DNA from: Paracoccaceae bacterium
Lineage (GTDB): Bacteria > Pseudomonadota > Alphaproteobacteria > Rhodobacterales > Rhodobacteraceae
Length of the DNA stretch: 8,567 bases
NCBI GenBank assembly: GCA_018222665.1
Contig: JAAEZW010000062.1
Coordinates: forward strand, 1-8,567
Direction of reading: 5' to 3'
Under the pieces are notes generated by a model, which saw only the letters and a list, made by a program, of their open reading frames with translations, was not told the origin of the DNA and did not search any database. Each line of letters opens with the position of its first letter. Positions within the stretch are counted from its first letter, which is position 1. The position numbers were made by a program, and so were the translations under genes. Below are positions 6,331 through 8,567 of the stretch, piece by piece.

Positions 6331-6861
6331 ATGTTAAAATTCCTCAAGGTTTTGATGCCTGCGGTTTTGGTTGCCGGATGCGGGCTAAAGCCTTCGATAG
6401 ACGATGAAAAACTTTCCAACCTTGATTTTTCACTGGTTGATTTTTTTGTCGGTGAAACAATGGCACATGGCCAATTTCAGGATGTTTTGGGAAATGTCTC
6501 GCGTCGGTTCAATGTAACAATCAACGGGTCGTGGGACGGCAATAATTTAGTTCTGGTTGAGGATTTTGTGTATTCTGATGGTGCTGAGGAACAACGGATT
6601 TGGACCCTGACCAAAAACGGCGACAACGAATGGCAGGGCCATGCAGATGGCGTTGTTGGCGGCGCAGAAGGTGAAATTGATGGAGACATGTTTTATTGGG
6701 CCTACACCATCGACCTGCCGCTTCCCAGTGGGGAAATGCGCGTGTCGTTTAAGGATTACATGTGGATGTTGTCCGAAACCCGTGTGTTGAACAAAGCCTA
6801 TATGTCAAAATGGGGCATCCCAGTGGGTGAGGTGACCATTATGTTTGAAAAGGTGAAATAA
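6331..6861 (+). CDS. DUF3833 family lipoprotein
   Basis: This 176-residue protein begins with a lipoprotein signal peptide ending in the lipobox VAGC, so Cys17 should be lipidated and the protein anchored facing the periplasm. The rest matches DUF3833: DFFVGETMAHGQFQDVLGN (37-55), RRFNVTINGSWDGNNLVLVE (58-77), DFVYSDG, WAYTIDLPLPSGEMRVSF (123-140), KDYMWML, and GIPVGEVTIMFEK near the end. The function of DUF3833 is unknown. In other bacteria it often sits in a stress-linked cluster with a cyclopropane-fatty-acid synthase-like enzyme and an FAD oxidoreductase, none of which is here. AGGGG lies about seven bases before the ATG. It is separated from the CcmE-like gene by 125 bases holding repeated AAATGACATAA sites. 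Confidence 0.85.
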   Translation: MLKFLKVLMPAVLVAGCGLKPSIDDEKLSNLDFSLVDFFVGETMAHGQFQDVLGNVSRRFNVTINGSWDGNNLVLVEDFVYSDGAEEQRIWTLTKNGDNEWQGHADGVVGGAEGEIDGDMFYWAYTIDLPLPSGEMRVSFKDYMWMLSETRVLNKAYMSKWGIPVGEVTIMFEKVK

Positions 6862-6875
6862 GGCCTGATTGGCCT
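6861..6875. terminator. Short GC hairpin between convergent genes
   Basis: AGGCC (6861-6865) and GGCCT (6871-6875) form a five-pair stem with loop TGATT, directly at the stop of the DUF3833 gene and next to the 3' end of the minus-strand ORF (6879). On the minus strand it is followed by TATTT. A weak bidirectional terminator is plausible. Confidence 0.35.
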
Positions 6876-6878
6876 GCA

Positions 6879-7085
6879 CTATTTGACGACCCTGATCTGT
6901 TTGGAAAATCTGATCTCTTCAATGCCATCGCGTGTGACATGACCCAAATCATCGATCAAGCCCTGTTGGCAAAAAATCTCATATTGCGTGAATCGATTGT
7001 TTGGATCGGCCCCAAATTTGACTGCATGATCCAGTAGAAATGCCCGATATGAAAATTGAAGTCTGTCCTCGCCCATAAACTGCAA
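6879..7085 (-). CDS. Hypothetical short protein, start uncertain
   Basis: This is an ORF of at most 68 residues with balanced, protein-like composition; the C-terminal part (GLIDDLGHVTRDGIEEIRFS) looks coding. No signal peptide, membrane helix or metal motif is seen and I recognise no family. The frame is closed upstream by TAA directly before TTG at 7085. An ATG at 7076 would give 65 residues. Neither start has a convincing ribosome site, so this could be the 3' remnant of a longer gene or a leaderless gene. A hairpin at 6861-6875 lies just past its stop, convergent with the DUF3833 gene, which mildly supports a real transcript. It lies 70 bases downstream of the small RNA terminator on the same strand, so it would need its own promoter. 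Confidence 0.42.
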   Translation of the reverse strand: MQFMGEDRLQFSYRAFLLDHAVKFGADPNNRFTQYEIFCQQGLIDDLGHVTRDGIEEIRFSKQIRVVK

Positions 7086-7155
7086 TTAGCGTGACACGAC
7101 ATCATTTCAAATTATGTGGGTTGGGGCGGTTTTCAGGGGCATTGGCCCTAAATGC

Positions 7156-7179
7156 AAAAAAACCTCCGCAGAACGGAGG
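7156..7179 (-). terminator. Rho-independent terminator of small RNA copy 1
   Basis: On the minus strand CCTCCG (7179-7174), loop TTCTG, CGGAGG (7168-7163) is followed by seven Ts (7162-7156). Flanking TTTTGC/GCAAAA arms (plus-strand 7182-7187 and 7154-7159) could extend pairing and give weaker activity on the other strand. Confidence 0.85.
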
Positions 7180-7257
7180 CCTTTTGCGTCAGGTTCGCAC
7201 CGATGGGAGGAGGTGATGCGAACTTTCGAAAGCGATGCAGGGAGGTTCATCGCTGTT
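7156..7257 (-). ncRNA. CcsR/cuckoo-type anti-Shine-Dalgarno small RNA (copy 1)
   Basis: About 102 nt on the minus strand fold into three hairpins. Stem-loop 1 pairs AGCGATG (7254-7248) with CATCGCT (7237-7231), with loop AACCTCCCTG. A short self-complementary linker CTTTCGAAAG follows. Stem-loop 2 pairs TTCGCA (7222-7217) with TGCGAA (7199-7194), extendable by two pairs, and its loop holds CCTCCTCCC (7213-7205). The 3' end is a Rho-independent terminator. Two hairpins displaying anti-Shine-Dalgarno loops plus a terminator is the architecture of the alphaproteobacterial cuckoo family; in Rhodobacter the CcsR members carry CCUCCUCCC loops, are stress-induced and follow a DUF1127 gene. No DUF1127 gene is seen here. 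It starts about 105 bases after the dioxygenase stop, so it has its own promoter or is processed from that mRNA. Ends are inferred from structure. Confidence 0.8.
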
Positions 7258-7263
7258 GAATAA

Positions 7264-7292
7264 AACATAGCAGTCGAATCTGACAAAAAACA
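7264..7292 (-). promoter_or_regulatory. Candidate promoter of small RNA copy 1
   Basis: TATGTT (7269-7264) sits so that position +1 would be A7257, giving an RNA beginning AACAGC. Copy 2 shows the same arrangement, with GATATT before AACAGC. The -35 region is poor (TGTTTT at 17 bases), so an alternative sigma factor such as an RpoH type is possible. A competing reading is TTGTCA (7286-7281), 16 bases, TTTATT (7264-7259), which would start the RNA about five bases later. Confidence 0.35.
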
Positions 7293-7311
7293 CTGATAAG
7301 TTTTCATGCCC

Positions 7312-7336
7312 GCTATGCAAAAATGACATAGCTATG
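7312..7336. repeat. Inverted repeat after the dioxygenase stop
   Basis: GCTATG (7312-7317) and CATAGC (7327-7332) are perfectly complementary around a nine-base loop. CATAGCTATG (7327-7336) is itself a palindrome, so two alternative pairings exist. The loop overlaps the third copy of AAATGACATA (7321-7330). The element lies between the dioxygenase stop and the small RNA promoter. No T tract follows, so a binding site or mRNA-processing hairpin is as likely as a terminator. Confidence 0.4.
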
Positions 7337-7361
7337 CTGCAAATGCATGACTTCTGCTAAC

Positions 7362-8144
7362 TTACCCCAATCGACCATAGAATGTTTGTCGTGCCGTTTC
7401 TGACAATGCGATGTTGGGTTCTGAATTATAGGCCAAGACCACCAAAATACGTTGGGTATCGCCGACAATGGGCGTCACGCGATGCATGGAATTACGTCCC
7501 CGAAATAGAACAAGTGTGCCAGGATCGATGTGTAATTTTTCGACAGGGGAACGCCCCTCAACCACAGCGGATACGTCATCGTAATTCATGTCGCCCGCGT
7601 CTGCGTCACGCAAATCTTTAACGTATTCAAAATCGCCTCCCGCCTTTGGGCTTTGCAAAAGAAGTGTGATTGCGAATTCCGAATTGTCAAAATGCCAATT
7701 CAATTCTTGCCCGTCATTTGCGTAATGCACATTCACAGACGACAGGGGGTCGGCATAGGGGTAGAGTGCATCTTCGCCAACAACTGCGGCAATGAAGGAT
7801 TGGAATTCAGCAGAGTTGTAAATCTTCATCAAGGGGGAGTGTTCAGGAACCTGATCCGTGCAGATGCAGCCTTTGGTTGTGCTCAGCTGACGATTGAAAA
7901 TGTGATCCTGGGGCAGATCGTTGTTTGGTTTGGTCAAATAAACGTTGTGCTTTGCAACCGTATAATAGGCGCCATCATGTGCATCATCGGCCTCAGCGAT
8001 CAATTGCGTAAGCGTTTCAGGCCGCAAAAAACCATCAAGCTGTAGGACCCCATTGATGTCCAATTGCGCTTTGCAAGCATCACGATACTCCGCAGAGTTA
8101 ATCGCATGGGCGTCCATATCAATATAGCGATTTACGTCGGACAT
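7362..8144 (-). CDS. Fe(II)/2-oxoglutarate dioxygenase, ArpA/BesD-like
   Basis: This 260-residue cytoplasmic oxygenase would use Fe(II), O2 and 2-oxoglutarate to hydroxylate a small substrate. The iron triad is readable: NWHFDNSEFAITLLLQ gives His151 and Asp153, and MHRVTP gives the distal His221. Arg232, eleven residues on, should bind the 2-oxoglutarate carboxylate. GGDFEYV and PGTLVLFRGRNSMHRVTP are characteristic of a group containing ArpA-like proteins and BesD/HalD, which act on free amino acids. BesD-type halogenases have Gly in place of the Asp ligand; Asp is present here, so hydroxylation rather than chlorination is expected. The substrate is unknown. The ATG at 8144 is preceded by AAGGTGAAAG. 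It is bracketed by two small RNAs, one downstream on the same strand and one on the other strand beyond its 5' end. Confidence 0.82.
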   Translation of the reverse strand: MSDVNRYIDMDAHAINSAEYRDACKAQLDINGVLQLDGFLRPETLTQLIAEADDAHDGAYYTVAKHNVYLTKPNNDLPQDHIFNRQLSTTKGCICTDQVPEHSPLMKIYNSAEFQSFIAAVVGEDALYPYADPLSSVNVHYANDGQELNWHFDNSEFAITLLLQSPKAGGDFEYVKDLRDADAGDMNYDDVSAVVEGRSPVEKLHIDPGTLVLFRGRNSMHRVTPIVGDTQRILVVLAYNSEPNIALSETARQTFYGRLG

Positions 8145-8456
8145 GTTTCTTTCACCTTATCAGATATATCACCCCTACCTTAAATCCAATGTGATGAAAG
8201 TGAATGCCTATTTGCGACGGCGATCGGGAAAGACGACTCTACAAGGGTAAGCGAAAATTTTAGAAATTGGATTGACAGATGTCTGAAATTGATAACTATA
8301 TCTCTGTCCAGTTTCGGATGATTAAGGCGGCTCTTGTGGATTTGGGAGGAATTCATGATCGAGCTGCCTTCATCTTTTCTAGCTATGCAATATTGATATG
8401 GCAGGTATGCAAACACTACTCTGGTAAAAATGCTGCACTGCAGCGATATTCAAATC
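8145..8456. other. Stretch without a convincing gene
   Basis: These 312 bases lie between the dioxygenase start and the second small RNA. TTGACA (8272-8277) followed after 18 bases by CTATAT (8296-8301) is a candidate promoter reading right, which could make a longer precursor of the small RNA. GGGAGGAATTC before the ATG at 8356 looks like a strong ribosome site but opens a reading frame of only 13 codons. The hairpin GCTGC (8432-8436), ACT, GCAGC (8440-8444) sits just before the small RNA and could pair with its first stem. I see no DUF1127 gene or other protein family here. Confidence 0.4.
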
Positions 8457-8552
8457 AACAGCAGCAACCTCCCAGCTGCTTCGCGTGGTCAGAATACCTC
8501 CCTGTTTATGATACACGCTCAGAGAAGCCTCCGATTTTGCGGGGGCTTTTTT
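8457..8552 (+). ncRNA. CcsR/cuckoo-type anti-Shine-Dalgarno small RNA (copy 2)
   Basis: About 96 nt on the plus strand repeat the architecture of copy 1 with different stem sequences. Stem-loop 1 pairs AGCAGC (8460-8465) with GCTGCT (8475-8480), with loop AACCTCCCA. Stem-loop 2 pairs GCGTGGTCA (8483-8491) with TGAT-A-CACGC (8509-8518), with one bulged A and a G-U pair; its large loop contains ACCTCCCT (8497-8503 core). A Rho-independent terminator closes the RNA. The 5' end AACAGC and the bases leading into the first loop (AACCTCCC) match copy 1, while the stems differ but keep pairing, which is what related structured RNAs show. Both loops have CCUCCC rather than the longer CCUCCUCCC. A -10-like GATATT (8445-8450) places +1 at A8457. 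Ends are inferred. Confidence 0.77.
8526..8552 (+). terminator. Rho-independent terminator of small RNA copy 2
   Basis: AGCCTCCG (8526-8533), loop ATTTTG, CGGGGGCT (8540-8547) form an eight-pair stem including one G-U pair, running into six Ts (8547-8552). Confidence 0.88.
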
Positions 8553-8567
8553 GATTTGTGTCGCATG

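Noticed and set aside
7205..7263. GGGAGGAGGTG followed by ATG on the plus strand, resembling a strong ribosome site and a 15-codon peptide
   Set aside because: The purine run is the complement of the small RNA loop CCTCCTCCC, spacing to the ATG is too short, and the frame ends after 15 codons.
7107..7307. 66-codon minus-strand ORF
   Set aside because: It covers the small RNA hairpins and terminator, has no ribosome site, and its composition does not look coding.
8194..8250. 18-codon plus-strand ORF (MKVNAYLRRRSGKTTLQG)
   Set aside because: No ribosome site and too short to judge from one sequence.
8279..8554. 91-codon plus-strand ORF starting MSEIDNY
   Set aside because: It runs straight through both stem-loops and the terminator of small RNA copy 2, has no ribosome site, and turns into low-complexity Gln/Pro sequence over the RNA. 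Better explained as a chance frame.

Overview
The window looks like chromosomal DNA from an alphaproteobacterium, most likely a marine Rhodobacterales (Roseobacter-group) relative of moderate GC. I infer this from protein style (Bcr/CflA exporter, ProXp-type editing protein, DUF3833 lipoprotein, betainyl-CoA-type thioesterase) and from two small RNAs that fit the Rhodobacteraceae CcsR/'cuckoo' family. No rRNA, tRNA, transposon, phage or CRISPR signal was seen.

Layout. (1) 108-2345, plus strand: a membrane methyltransferase of the ICMT/MddA type, then a tightly packed trio of a single-domain rhodanese, an exported Sel1/TPR-like protein with a TTG start, and a hotdog thioesterase. (2) 2346-2758: an intergenic stretch hiding a 48-residue, one-helix membrane protein on the minus strand (2394-2540), with stacked hairpins between it and the convergent thioesterase gene. 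(3) 2759-5426, plus strand: an EamA/DMT exporter, a Bcr/CflA-type MFS exporter (TTG start) and a ProXp/YbaK-type aminoacyl-tRNA editing protein, in a likely operon with gaps of 25 and 30 bases. (4) 5441-5629, minus strand: a small zinc-ribbon protein. (5) 5813-6861, plus strand: a secreted CcmE-like OB-fold protein that lacks the haem-binding histidine, and a DUF3833 lipoprotein. (6) 6879-8144, minus strand: a short hypothetical ORF, a small RNA and an Fe(II)/2-oxoglutarate dioxygenase of the ArpA/BesD-like type. (7) 8145-8567: an apparently non-coding stretch ending in a second small RNA, on the plus strand.

The most notable content is the pair of small RNAs at about 7156-7257 (minus) and 8457-8552 (plus). 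Each has two stem-loops with a CCUCCC or CCUCCUCCC anti-Shine-Dalgarno sequence in the loop, followed by a Rho-independent terminator. Both begin with the same AACAGC at matching distances from a -10-like hexamer. They bracket the dioxygenase gene and point away from each other. One loop region carries a 10-base exact match to the conserved 3' tail of 16S rRNA, so the RNAs may mimic the ribosomal anti-Shine-Dalgarno sequence.

The protein genes do not form one pathway. The clearest functional groupings are the rhodanese/Sel1/thioesterase operon and the exporter/exporter/tRNA-editing operon.
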